Of a stretch of DNA of 11,693 nucleotides, positions 1 through 6,876 are shown piece after piece (the stretch's first letter is position 1; every line of letters begins with the position of its first letter). Under the pieces are notes generated by a model, which saw only the letters and a list, made by a program, of their open reading frames with translations, did no database searches and had not been told where the DNA came from. Origin of the DNA: Methylocystis sp. (GTDB taxonomy: Bacteria; Pseudomonadota; Alphaproteobacteria; Rhizobiales; Beijerinckiaceae). The translations under genes and the position numbers were made by a program. Location: positions 1-11,693 of the forward strand of contig JALRFG010000045.1 in assembly GCA_023253795.1 (NCBI GenBank), in the 5' to 3' direction.

Positions 1-471
1 ATTGAGAAAATCGCCAGCGCCGCCGATGATTCAGCCTCCCGGCTGGAAGCGCTGGTGCTTGGCCCCAATGACATCGCCAAATCAACCCGCGCGCGCCTGA
101 CTCCCGGCCGGCCGGCGCTGTTGTCGTGGTTATCGGCCGGCGTGCTCGCCGCGCGCGTGCACGGCATTGAGATCATTGACGGAATTTATAATGATTTCAA
201 TGATGAAGATGGATTGCGTCGTGAGGCTGAGCAGGGCCGGGACATGGGATTCGACGGCAAGATGCTGATCCATCCCAACCAGATTGGCCCGGTGAACCGG
301 ATTTTCGCGCCCAGCGCCGAGGAAGTGGACTTCGCCCGCAAGATCATCGCCATTTTCGATCTGCCCGAAAACGCCGACAAGGGCGTTGTCCAGATCGATG
401 GCCAGATGGTCGAACGTCTCCACCTCGACATCGCCCGTCGCACGCTGGCGTTGACTGAGGCGGCCGGTTAA
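1..471 (+). CDS. CoA-ester lyase of the HpcH/HpaI aldolase / CitE family, 3' part only
   Basis: The reading frame is open from base 1, so the 5' half of the gene lies outside the window; 156 residues remain. Enzymes of this family cleave or form C-C bonds of acyl-CoA esters such as malyl-CoA, beta-methylmalyl-CoA or citramalyl-CoA, using a Mg2+ ion in a TIM barrel. Visible family marks are LVLGPNDIA (residues 18-26 of the fragment; the Asp matches the metal-binding Asp of CitE-like enzymes), then GIEIIDGIYNDF, GFDGKMLIHPNQI and FAPSAEEVDFARKI, all typical of the C-terminal half. The substrate cannot be decided from this part; malyl-CoA lyase and a malyl-CoA thioesterase-type paralogue are both possible. 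The gene ends in tandem TAA TAA stops, and the next gene starts 34 bp downstream on the same strand. A GTG at 55 lies inside the conserved barrel and is not a true start. Confidence 0.85.
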   Translation: MEKIASAADDSASRLEALVLGPNDIAKSTRARLTPGRPALLSWLSAGVLAARVHGIEIIDGIYNDFNDEDGLRREAEQGRDMGFDGKMLIHPNQIGPVNRIFAPSAEEVDFARKIIAIFDLPENADKGVVQIDGQMVERLHLDIARRTLALTEAAG

Positions 472-505
472 TAATCAGATTTCGCGGGGAAGAGGGAGGA
501 GCGCA

Positions 506-1852
506 ATGGTCGAGCCGGCAAAGGACGATAAGAGCTCTGAAAAACCGGTTCAAAAGACCTCAGACTCCACCCCGGCGTCTCCCACGACAACCGGCGCAAA
601 GCCCGCAGCGTCCGCCCGCAAGGGAAGCGGTCTGATCGGAAAGCTCTTCACTGGGCTGATTCTGCTGCTGATCCTTCTTGGCGCCGCCGGCTACGCCGCG
701 TTGATTTTCCGCGACAAGGACGAACGCGTCAAAGTCGCCGCCGACTACATCGAAAGCGAACTCGCGCAGGCGCAGCATCTGATGAACACTGCGCCGCAGC
801 GGCTGACCGAGCTGCTGGGCGAAAAGAAAGCTCCCGTCGCCGAGGACGTCTCCACCGCAGCGCCGGCGCCGGGCCCTTCTGACGAACCGACGCCGCCCGC
901 CACAGCGACAGAACTGCCGGCGATCGATAAGCAAATCGCAGAACCGGCCCCGGCGAATGAAAAGCCGGCGGCGACCACGCCGGCCGAAAGCGAAAAAGCG
1001 CCGGAAGCCCCCAAAACCGCCGAACGCTCCAAAGAGGCGGCGCCGGAGAAAATCGTCGAGCCCCCTCATTCGACGGAAGCCGCGATTAAAACTCCGGAAC
1101 CCGCAAAAGAAATTATCGCCGCGCCCAAGCCGGTTGAAAAGCCGGTTGAAAGCGCGCCGTCAACGCCGACCGCCACCGCCACCGGCGCTGCCGCGAATGA
1201 CGATCTCACGGCAAAAGATCTGGTGAATGCGCTGGAAGGGCGGATCGAGGCGCTGAGCGAAGAAGTAAAAACCCTGCGCGAAAAACTGGACCAGCCCAAG
1301 AACGAGACGCGCGCGACGCCAGTCGCCGGCGGCGCCTCCAGCGAGGCGGCGACAGTCGTCATCGCTTTTGCCCTGCAAAAGGAGCTCGACGCCGGCCGGC
1401 CCTACGCCGACGAAATCGCCGCTCTGACCCGCACGGGCGCTGATCAGGCTTTACTCGACGTGCTGAGTCCGATGGCGACCAGCGGCGCGCCGACCGGCGT
1501 GCAATTGCGCGATCAGTTCAAACCGATTGCAAAGAAAATCCATGCCGAAGAGCCGTCGGAGCAACAGGATCTGGCGTCGCATCTTCTTCATGGCGCCAGC
1601 AAACTTGTGCATGTGCGACCGGCGGGAACCGATCATCCGGAAACGCTCGACGGCAATCTCGCCAAAATTGACGCAGCGCTGACGCATGACAATTTCGTCG
1701 CCGCCGCCGCCGCTTTCGCAGCGATGCCGGAATGGGCGCGTACGCAGGCCGGCGAATTTGCGCAGACGCTCGACAAACGCGCCGCCATCGCAAAAGCGGC
1801 TGAAGATTTGCTGCACGGCGCCATCGCCGGTCTGGGCGGCGTTAAAAAATAA
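506..1852 (+). CDS. Mic60/mitofilin-like inner-membrane protein (COG4223 type)
   Basis: A 448-residue protein. Residues 1-44 are a polar cytoplasmic N-terminus, and about 46-68 form one transmembrane helix (LFTGLILLLILLGAAGYAAL). Residues 100-230 are a low-complexity Ala/Pro/Glu/Lys region, about 232-262 are a likely short coiled coil, and 275-448 are a helical C-terminal domain. That domain has the patterns seen in alphaproteobacterial mitofilin homologues: ALQKELDAGRPYADEI, GAPTGVQLRDQF, LLHGASKLVHVRPAG and a terminal amphipathic helix. In this family the single-pass anchor places the C-terminal domain in the periplasm, where homologues shape membrane invaginations and interact with the outer membrane. 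The start has a good Shine-Dalgarno (AGGGAGGA) just upstream. It lies 28 bp upstream of the hemY-like gene, a pairing known from other alphaproteobacteria, where hemC and hemD normally precede it. Here a CoA-ester lyase precedes it instead. The family call rests on architecture, C-terminal motifs and neighbour. Confidence 0.8.
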   Translation: MVEPAKDDKSSEKPVQKTSDSTPASPTTTGAKPAASARKGSGLIGKLFTGLILLLILLGAAGYAALIFRDKDERVKVAADYIESELAQAQHLMNTAPQRLTELLGEKKAPVAEDVSTAAPAPGPSDEPTPPATATELPAIDKQIAEPAPANEKPAATTPAESEKAPEAPKTAERSKEAAPEKIVEPPHSTEAAIKTPEPAKEIIAAPKPVEKPVESAPSTPTATATGAAANDDLTAKDLVNALEGRIEALSEEVKTLREKLDQPKNETRATPVAGGASSEAATVVIAFALQKELDAGRPYADEIAALTRTGADQALLDVLSPMATSGAPTGVQLRDQFKPIAKKIHAEEPSEQQDLASHLLHGASKLVHVRPAGTDHPETLDGNLAKIDAALTHDNFVAAAAAFAAMPEWARTQAGEFAQTLDKRAAIAKAAEDLLHGAIAGLGGVKK

Positions 1853-1880
1853 GCGCGGGATTTAGCGAAAGCGACAAACC

Positions 1881-3260
1881 ATGTGGTTTCTTCTGATTTT
1901 CATTCTCGGCCTCGCAGTCGCCGCCTATGGCATTGAGTGGTTGATCCAGCAGCCGGGCGGTCTCACGCTTGAATTCGGCGGCTGGCATATGGAAGCCTCA
2001 CTGCCAGTCGCGGTCGCAGGCCTGCTGGTGGCTGTCGCGACGATCATCATCACCTGGGCGATCATCGTCGCTTTGTGGCGCCTGCCCGGTCGCATGATCG
2101 GCGATACCCGCGAACGTCGGCGCGCCCGCGGTCTTGATGTGCTGTCGCAGGGACTGGTTGCGGTGGGCTCGGGCGATCTGGCGAAAGCGAAAAAAGCCGC
2201 CGGTCTTGCGCAGAAACTTTTACCCGATGAACCGCTGACGCAAGTTCTGATGGCGCAGGCGGCGCAGCTTGGCGGCGACCGACTCGCAGCCGCCAAGGCT
2301 TTTCATAAAATGACTTTGCAGCCGGATACGAAACTGCTCGGCTTGCGCGGTCTGCACATTGAGGCGAAGCGCCGCGCTGATCCGGAGGCGGCGCATCATT
2401 TCGCCAAAACTGCACATGATCTGGCGCCCGTGCCATGGGCCGGCGCAGCGATCCTCGAACATCATGCTTTGCAGGGCGATTGGGAAAAGGCGCGCACATC
2501 GGTCGAAGCCAATTTGCTCTCCAAGGCGATTGATCTCGACACCGCGCAAAAACAACGCGCCGTAATCGAAACAGCGTTGGCGATGGAGAAAGAGCGTGAT
2601 TATCCGCATGACGCGCTGCATCTGGCGCGTCAGGCGCTGAAACGTCGTCCCGGCTTCCCGCCGGCGGCGACGGTGGCGGTGCGCACGCTCATTCGTCACA
2701 ACGATCTCAAGCAGGCGCTCAAACTGATCGAGTCGATCTGGGGAAAACATCCGCACGCCGAAATCGGCGCGCTATATCTTGACGCGTTGCCGGGCGAAGC
2801 CAACAGCGCGCGCCTCAACCGTGTCGAAAAACTCGCGCGTCTTTCGCCGCATGCGCCGGAAAGCCGTCAATTGCTAGCGCAGGCGGCGTTATCGGCGCGC
2901 AATTTCGCCAGAGCCCGCGCTGCGCTGGCGCCGCTGATCGAGAGCGGCAAAAATCCGACGGCGCAGACCTGTCTGCTGATGGCGGAAATCGAAGAGGCGG
3001 AAAACGGCGCCAGCGGCGCCGTGCGTGAATGGCTGGCGCGCGCGTCGCGTGCGCCGCGCGATCCGGTCTGGCTGGCCGATCACATCGCCTCCAAACACTG
3101 GTTGCCGATCTCGCCCGCGACGGGCCGTCTCGACGCCTTTGAATGGAAGGCGCCGCCAGACTCGACGCCATTGATCGCGGAAGAAGCGCAACCGGCTGGC
3201 GCAGCCCCGACTCAGGTCAGCGTTGGCGAAACGCTGGAGCTCGCCGGACCGCAGCATTAG
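1881..3260 (+). CDS. HemY-like membrane protein with TPR repeats (COG3898)
   Basis: A 459-residue protein. It has two N-terminal membrane helices (about 1-22 and 40-66) around a short periplasmic segment (QQPGGLTLEFGGWHMEASLP), which is the HemY_N signature. A basic stretch follows (RLPGRMIGDTRERRRARG), then a long all-helical region with TPR-like units, for example GLVAVGSGDLAKAKKAAGLAQKLLPDEPL and similar repeats to about residue 400. Despite the name, HemY of proteobacteria is not a protoporphyrinogen oxidase; its biochemical role is unclear, with suggested links to heme synthesis or to envelope and metabolic coordination. It follows the Mic60-like gene by 28 bp and is probably cotranscribed with it. 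I see no strong Shine-Dalgarno before the ATG, which would fit translational dependence on the upstream gene. The stop lies 7 bp from the stop of the convergent smr gene. Confidence 0.87.
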   Translation: MWFLLIFILGLAVAAYGIEWLIQQPGGLTLEFGGWHMEASLPVAVAGLLVAVATIIITWAIIVALWRLPGRMIGDTRERRRARGLDVLSQGLVAVGSGDLAKAKKAAGLAQKLLPDEPLTQVLMAQAAQLGGDRLAAAKAFHKMTLQPDTKLLGLRGLHIEAKRRADPEAAHHFAKTAHDLAPVPWAGAAILEHHALQGDWEKARTSVEANLLSKAIDLDTAQKQRAVIETALAMEKERDYPHDALHLARQALKRRPGFPPAATVAVRTLIRHNDLKQALKLIESIWGKHPHAEIGALYLDALPGEANSARLNRVEKLARLSPHAPESRQLLAQAALSARNFARARAALAPLIESGKNPTAQTCLLMAEIEEAENGASGAVREWLARASRAPRDPVWLADHIASKHWLPISPATGRLDAFEWKAPPDSTPLIAEEAQPAGAAPTQVSVGETLELAGPQH

Positions 3261-3267
3261 ATCGTCG

Positions 3268-3834
3268 TTAGCTGCGCACACGATCCGCGCGACGGATACG
3301 CACATAAAGCGCGCCTTCACCGCCGTGATGGCGCGCCGCCTCGCCGAAAGAAACGACGACATCGCGTAACGCTGGCGCCTGCAGCCACATCGGCACGACA
3401 CGTCGCAACACGCCGCCCTCTTCGCGCGATAATCCTTTGCCGGTGACGACGATCGCGACTTTCGCGCCGCTGGCCTGCGCCCGACGCAGAAATCCGTTGA
3501 GCGCACGCTGCGCCTCATCCTGCCGCATCCCGTGGAGATCGAGTTTGACGTCGACTTCCAGTCGACCGCGTTTGATTTTCGCGCGCGTCCGGTGATCGAG
3601 ATCGCCAATACGCGCGGGCGGGGGCGGCGGCGGCGATGGAATGAATTTCGCGGGCGACGGCGCGCCAGCCGGACGCAATGACGCGGACGGCGGCGCGGAT
3701 GGCGGCTCAACCGGCGCGGGCGCGACGGGTCGCACGCGCATGGGACGAACATCGGCGGTCACGACGGTCCAGAGTTCAATTTCGCCCTGCGTCAGTCGAC
3801 GCGGCGGACGTTTGGTCCCGTGCCCGTGACTCAT
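3268..3834 (-). CDS. Smr (MutS2 C-terminal) domain protein
   Basis: A 188-residue protein. Residues 1-36 are a conserved-looking N-terminal segment containing ELWTVVTADVRPM. Residues 37-75 are a Pro/Ala-rich linker with six consecutive prolines at 68-73. Residues 95-182 form the Smr domain, with the LDLHGM motif at 98-103 (LDxH) and TGKG at 131-134 (TGxG). Smr domains bind branched or structured nucleic acid and many have endonuclease activity; stand-alone Smr proteins in other bacteria have been linked to mRNA cleavage during ribosome rescue, but the target here is unknown. The ATG overlaps the mltA stop in an ATGA arrangement, so translation is probably coupled to mltA. The neighbour order Tim44-like, mltA, smr is conserved in alphaproteobacteria. 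Confidence 0.9.
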   Translation of the reverse strand: MSHGHGTKRPPRRLTQGEIELWTVVTADVRPMRVRPVAPAPVEPPSAPPSASLRPAGAPSPAKFIPSPPPPPPARIGDLDHRTRAKIKRGRLEVDVKLDLHGMRQDEAQRALNGFLRRAQASGAKVAIVVTGKGLSREEGGVLRRVVPMWLQAPALRDVVVSFGEAARHHGGEGALYVRIRRADRVRS

Positions 3835-4919
3835 GACGCGTCATCCACCGGCAGAAAAACGGTCATCTCGGCGTTATGGCGAATCCGGCCGGCAAGACCG
3901 CCCGCCGCTGCGCCCGCGCCAAAAAACAGATCGGCGCGCGCCGCACCGACAATCGCCGATCCTGTGTCCTGCCCGATCATCAAGCGCTCCAGCCGTGTTT
4001 CGGCTTCCTTCTCCCATGGAACGCGCGCAGCGATCCAAAAGGGAAGTCCATAACACCACAAGGCGCGATCAATGGCGATGGAGCGTAGCGGCGTCAGCGC
4101 GCAACCCGCGCCGCCAATCGGCCCGAGCCGGCGCATGGCGGAATCATCGATCCGGAAAAACACATAGGAGCGATTTTCCTGCATCAGTCGAAGCCCCGGC
4201 GCGCCCTTGGTCAGACCCAGATCCCGTAGCGTGGATTTCAATCGCGCGAGCGACATTTCGGTTTCCGGCACACGACCCTGCGCGATCAGCAATTTGCCGA
4301 TGGATGTGTAGGGCCAGCCGTTGCGGCCGTCATAGGTGAGCGTCAGCGTCTCGCCGCCCGGCAGTCGCAGACGCCCCGACCCCTGCACCTGAAGTAGGAA
4401 GAGTTCGACTGCATCACGCAAATAGGCGATCGGCTGCGCGCCTAGCGCCGCGCCTTCTTCAATGGCGGCGCGATCGGGATAAGGCGTCAGCGAACCATCG
4501 ACGCTGCGTCGCGCGCTGGTCAGGCGTTCGCCGGCGGACGATGTCAAAGGCCCGTCGTTGAGCGTGACGAGATCCGCGGGACGCGCCAGCACCGGCGTAT
4601 CAAATCCCGGTTCGGGGCGCAGGCGGGCCTCGATTTCCGGCTCGTAATAGGCGGTGACGAAACCGGGTCCGGAAATGTGAAACGGACGAAACCAGCGACG
4701 AAAAAACGTGCCCGGCGCCGCATTCCAGGACATCGCCGCCTGCGCGGCGCGGATCAGACCGGCGGGCGGCGGACATGCCGGTCGTTGCGCCGGATCACCC
4801 GAGAGGAGTTGCTCCGCCGAGTGACGAAACACGGCAAGCGCCGTTTCGAGATCGTCAGCGTCAAATCCTGCAAGCGTCTCGAAAGCGACAGGCCTCAGAT
4901 CGACCGACGGGAAAGACAC
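3831..4919 (-). CDS. mltA: Membrane-bound lytic murein transglycosylase A (MltA)
   Basis: MltA cleaves the MurNAc-GlcNAc bond of peptidoglycan with formation of 1,6-anhydro-MurNAc. From the chosen GTG start the protein has 362 residues. It shows the MltA motifs TAYYEPEIEA (about 89-98), LLQVQGSGRL (175-184) and YDGRNGWPYTSIGK (196-209), then ENRSYVFF. The 3D/barwin-like C-terminal part has GQDTGSAIVGAARADLFFG (316-334) with conserved aspartates. I chose GTG at 4919 because it lies 4 nt after the stop of the Tim44-like gene, has GGCGGA about 8 nt upstream and gives an N-terminus of the kind seen in family members at this locus. The longer frame from 5030 would overlap the upstream gene by about 107 bp. 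Neither start gives an obvious signal peptide or lipobox, which is odd for a periplasmic enzyme. The stop overlaps the smr start. Confidence 0.9.
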   Translation of the reverse strand: MSFPSVDLRPVAFETLAGFDADDLETALAVFRHSAEQLLSGDPAQRPACPPPAGLIRAAQAAMSWNAAPGTFFRRWFRPFHISGPGFVTAYYEPEIEARLRPEPGFDTPVLARPADLVTLNDGPLTSSAGERLTSARRSVDGSLTPYPDRAAIEEGAALGAQPIAYLRDAVELFLLQVQGSGRLRLPGGETLTLTYDGRNGWPYTSIGKLLIAQGRVPETEMSLARLKSTLRDLGLTKGAPGLRLMQENRSYVFFRIDDSAMRRLGPIGGAGCALTPLRSIAIDRALWCYGLPFWIAARVPWEKEAETRLERLMIGQDTGSAIVGAARADLFFGAGAAAGGLAGRIRHNAEMTVFLPVDDAS

Positions 4920-4923
4920 AAGA

Positions 4924-5616
4924 TCAGTCCGCCGGCTGCGTCGCGACAAGTTTCCAGTTTGGATCGCTGGCGCGCGGATCACGCGCGAAGGTCCATGATT
5001 CGATGATCGGCAGAGTGCGGCCGCCGTCAATCACCTCGCCGGCGCGATCACGTCGCGTCATCTGCACGCGCGCTTCAAAGCGGACCGTCACATCAATGCG
5101 ACCCGGTTGGGCGTGGGCGTCGACGACTTTTGCGGAATCAATCGCCACAACAGCGGTTTCGAGCTTTTCGCCCGCCGCTTCACGACGCGTGATTTCCGTC
5201 GCAAAGCCATCGAAGGATTCTTTCGACAGCAAGGGCTGCAAAGCGTCACGATCGCCACGCGCAAAAGCTTCGACGATCATTTCATAGGCGCGGCGCGCGC
5301 CTTCCAGAAACTGCAGGCCATCGAAGTTGCGGTCAGCGGCCGCGACGGCGTCCAGCCCAGTGCGGGCGTCGACGGTTTCAGCCACATCTTGCCATGTCTG
5401 AGCGGCGCCGCGCGGATCGCCAGACGTGACGACGGGCGCAGATGAAATGCGGGCGGATTCCCGCGCCATAGGCTGATGCGGCTCGAAACGCGTCTGCGGC
5501 GGGCCCTCGCGATCAATCCGCACGCCCAGCACCGAGCGCAATTTCCAGATGATGAAAATCGCCAGCGCTCCGAAAACGATCAGCGCTGGATCAAAAGCTT
5601 CGCCGCCCGGCGCCAT
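4924..5616 (-). CDS. Tim44-like domain protein (TimA type)
   Basis: A 230-residue protein. It has an N-terminal hydrophobic segment at about 8-24 (FDPALIVFGALAIFIIWKL) followed by RSVLG, the usual start of bacterial Tim44-like proteins. A variable linker runs to about residue 95. The Tim44/MRPL45-like domain at 100-226 contains FLEGARRAYEMIVEAFARGD, LQPLLSKESFDGFATEI, IDVTVRFEARV and ESWTFARDPRASDPNWKLVA. The domain is shared with mitochondrial Tim44; the bacterial protein (TimA of Caulobacter) is inner-membrane associated, but its role is not settled. I chose ATG 5616 rather than an in-frame ATG at 5652 because AGGGAG lies 6 nt upstream and the shorter N-terminus matches the family. It heads the mltA-smr group and is divergent from fxsA. 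Confidence 0.88.
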   Translation of the reverse strand: MAPGGEAFDPALIVFGALAIFIIWKLRSVLGVRIDREGPPQTRFEPHQPMARESARISSAPVVTSGDPRGAAQTWQDVAETVDARTGLDAVAAADRNFDGLQFLEGARRAYEMIVEAFARGDRDALQPLLSKESFDGFATEITRREAAGEKLETAVVAIDSAKVVDAHAQPGRIDVTVRFEARVQMTRRDRAGEVIDGGRTLPIIESWTFARDPRASDPNWKLVATQPAD

Positions 5617-5622
5617 TGTGTG

Positions 5623-5628
5623 CTCCCT
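5623..5628 (-). promoter_or_regulatory. Ribosome binding site that sets the Tim44-like start
   Basis: AGGGAG on the minus strand lies 6 nt before the ATG at 5616. This near-ideal spacing favours that start over the in-frame ATG at 5652, which has only a looser GGGG-type match. Confidence 0.6.
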
Positions 5629-5751
5629 GAAAATGCCGTCGTCGGCTATCATGTCGATCTACCCCTGTCACGAATCAAGGGCGGGACCTATCGCCGCAGA
5701 TTTTGGTCCCGAACATCGGAACGCCGACCGTTGAACATTCCGCCTCTCGCC

Positions 5752-6228
5752 ATGCTTCTGAATTTCCTGCCGGGGATGCGCGCGCCAGGCGTCGATCCGG
5801 CGCGCATCGGTTATTACATCGCGGGCTGGATCGGGCTCGAAATCCTGGCCTTTACTCTGGTCGTCCATTCATTGGGCTTTCTCGCCACCCTTGTTCTGGC
5901 GCTGGCGACCACAATGCTGGGCCTGTCCGACATTCGCCGTCTGCTCGATTTCTGGCGACGCCCGGGCGGCGGCCTGACGGCGGACGGCGGCCTGCAAACG
6001 CTGGGCGCTTTTTTGCTGATCCTGCCCGGCTTCGTTTCGGATTTCGCCGGGCTGGCGCTGAAATCGCCGTCCGTGCGCGCCGATCTGACCCGACGGTTCG
6101 GCAAAAGCGATGCGGTGGACCCGCCCGCCAGCGCGTCCTCGGTGATCGATCTGTCGCCGCGCGAGTGGAAAAGCCTCGACGATCAAAAGCGTACGGCGCG
6201 ACGCGTCCGCCGGGAACCGGGCAAATAA
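5752..6228 (+). CDS. fxsA: FxsA family membrane protein
   Basis: A 158-residue protein from ATG 5752. FxsA proteins are small polytopic inner-membrane proteins; E. coli FxsA is known because its overproduction relieves F-plasmid exclusion of phage T7, and its normal role is unknown. Hydrophobic helices lie at about 20-38, 41-58 and 81-103. The family signature is visible as GLEILAFTLVVHSLGFLAT, TMLGLSDIRRLLDF and LGAFLLILPGFVSDFAGLAL, followed by a charged cytoplasmic tail. The start is uncertain. The ATG has no clear Shine-Dalgarno, an in-frame TTG at 5731 is possible, and the frame stays open upstream to 5476, across the divergent Tim44-like gene; that longer version is not credible. The gene is divergent from the Tim44-like gene and 115 bp upstream of secB. 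This position near secB is usual in alphaproteobacteria. Confidence 0.85.
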   Translation: MLLNFLPGMRAPGVDPARIGYYIAGWIGLEILAFTLVVHSLGFLATLVLALATTMLGLSDIRRLLDFWRRPGGGLTADGGLQTLGAFLLILPGFVSDFAGLALKSPSVRADLTRRFGKSDAVDPPASASSVIDLSPREWKSLDDQKRTARRVRREPGK

Positions 6229-6229
6229 A

Positions 6230-6252
6230 GCCGACGCCGAGGCGTCTCCGGC
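6230..6252 (+). terminator. Weak GC-rich hairpin just after fxsA
   Basis: GCCG-ACGCC (6230-6238) can pair with GGCGT (6241-6245) and, past a 3-nt bulge, CGGC (6249-6252). The loop is only two bases as drawn, so the top pair would open. No T-run follows, so this is at most a Rho-aided or processing structure between fxsA and secB. Confidence 0.25.
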
Positions 6253-6331
6253 AATGCGCCGCACCCGGGCCGTTCTTGTTCGGGGCGCCGAGACGTGTTA
6301 CGCGGGCCCTACGTTTACGGGCGCGATCCGC

Positions 6332-6337
6332 AAGGAG
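6332..6337 (+). promoter_or_regulatory. Strong ribosome binding site of secB
   Basis: AAGGAG ends 6 nt before the ATG at 6344. It is the best Shine-Dalgarno match in the window. It fixes the secB start and argues against the in-frame upstream ATG at 6254, whose extra 30 residues do not resemble SecB. Confidence 0.75.
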
Positions 6338-6343
6338 ATTTTT

Positions 6344-6829
6344 ATGAGCAATACTGAGAATAATGGCGGTTCGGACGGGTTGAACGGAGCCCCGGCGCTG
6401 AATGCTCTGGTCCAGTATACAAAGGACCTCTCCTTCGAAAATCCGAATGCGCCGCGTTCGCTCGGCCCACAGGAAAAGCAGCCAAATATTTCTCTGCAGG
6501 TGAATGTCGGCGCGCAGCAGATCGCTCAATCCGACTATGAGGTGTCGCTGACCATCGACGCCAAGGCGGGCGAGAAGGAAGATCTCCTGTTCAAGCTCGA
6601 TCTCGATTATCGCGGCATCTTCCGCCTGATCAACATCCCGGAAGATCAGGTTCAGCCGATCATCCTGATCGAATGCCCGCGGCTTCTGTTCCCCTTCGTG
6701 CGCCAGATCGTGGCGGATGCGACGCGCGACGGCGGCTTCCCGCCGCTGTTCATCGATCCAATCGATTTCGTGGCGCTGTATCAGCAGCGCGTAGCGCAGG
6801 GCGAAGCGAATATCGCGCGCGCCAACTGA
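6344..6829 (+). CDS. secB: Protein-export chaperone SecB
   Basis: SecB is a cytosolic tetrameric chaperone that keeps preproteins unfolded and passes them to SecA. The 161-residue product has the usual alphaproteobacterial length. It shows LVQYTKDLSFENPNAP near the N-terminus, then ISLQVNVGAQQI, the strand region YEVSLTIDAKAGEKEDLLFKLDLDYRGIFRL, and IECPRLLFPFVRQIVADATRDGGFPPLFIDPIDFVALYQQ, all characteristic. A strong Shine-Dalgarno precedes the ATG. The stop is separated from that of the convergent dnaQ by 27 bp, with a strong hairpin overlapping the dnaQ end. fxsA lies 115 bp upstream on the same strand; whether secB has its own promoter in that gap cannot be told from the sequence alone. 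Confidence 0.97.
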   Translation: MSNTENNGGSDGLNGAPALNALVQYTKDLSFENPNAPRSLGPQEKQPNISLQVNVGAQQIAQSDYEVSLTIDAKAGEKEDLLFKLDLDYRGIFRLINIPEDQVQPIILIECPRLLFPFVRQIVADATRDGGFPPLFIDPIDFVALYQQRVAQGEANIARAN

Positions 6830-6845
6830 TCCGCCAAAGCACTTA

Positions 6846-6876
6846 CGGATGACGCGTCAGGCTGACGCGTCATCCG
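6846..6876. terminator. Strong hairpin between convergent secB and dnaQ
   Basis: A perfect 14-bp inverted repeat (6846-6859 pairs with 6863-6876; arm CGGATGACGCGTCA) has a 3-nt loop. It lies 16 bp past the secB stop and overlaps the last codons and stop of dnaQ. Neither strand has a T-run after it, so it is not a canonical intrinsic terminator. It could serve both transcripts as a 3'-end barrier or stabiliser, or together with Rho. Confidence 0.55.

Noticed and set aside
957..1226. Lys/Pro/Arg-rich frame inside the Mic60-like gene
   Set aside because: It is a +1 shadow of the Ala/Pro/Lys-rich linker; the low complexity comes from the coding frame.
2889..3752. 287-codon open frame on the minus strand across hemY-like and smr
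   Set aside because: It overlaps two well-supported genes, and its product is Arg-rich with no recognisable domain.
4920..5030. mltA start at 5030
   Set aside because: It would overlap the Tim44-like gene by about 107 bp and adds residues with no family similarity; GTG 4919 fits the operon spacing better.
5476..5751. Long open N-terminal extension of fxsA in the same frame
   Set aside because: It covers the divergent Tim44-like gene's 5' end, has no similarity to FxsA and is rich in Arg/Pro as expected for a GC-rich shadow frame.
6254..6343. N-terminal extension of secB from an upstream ATG
   Set aside because: The strong Shine-Dalgarno and the SecB-like N-terminus both point to ATG 6344; the extra 30 residues look random.
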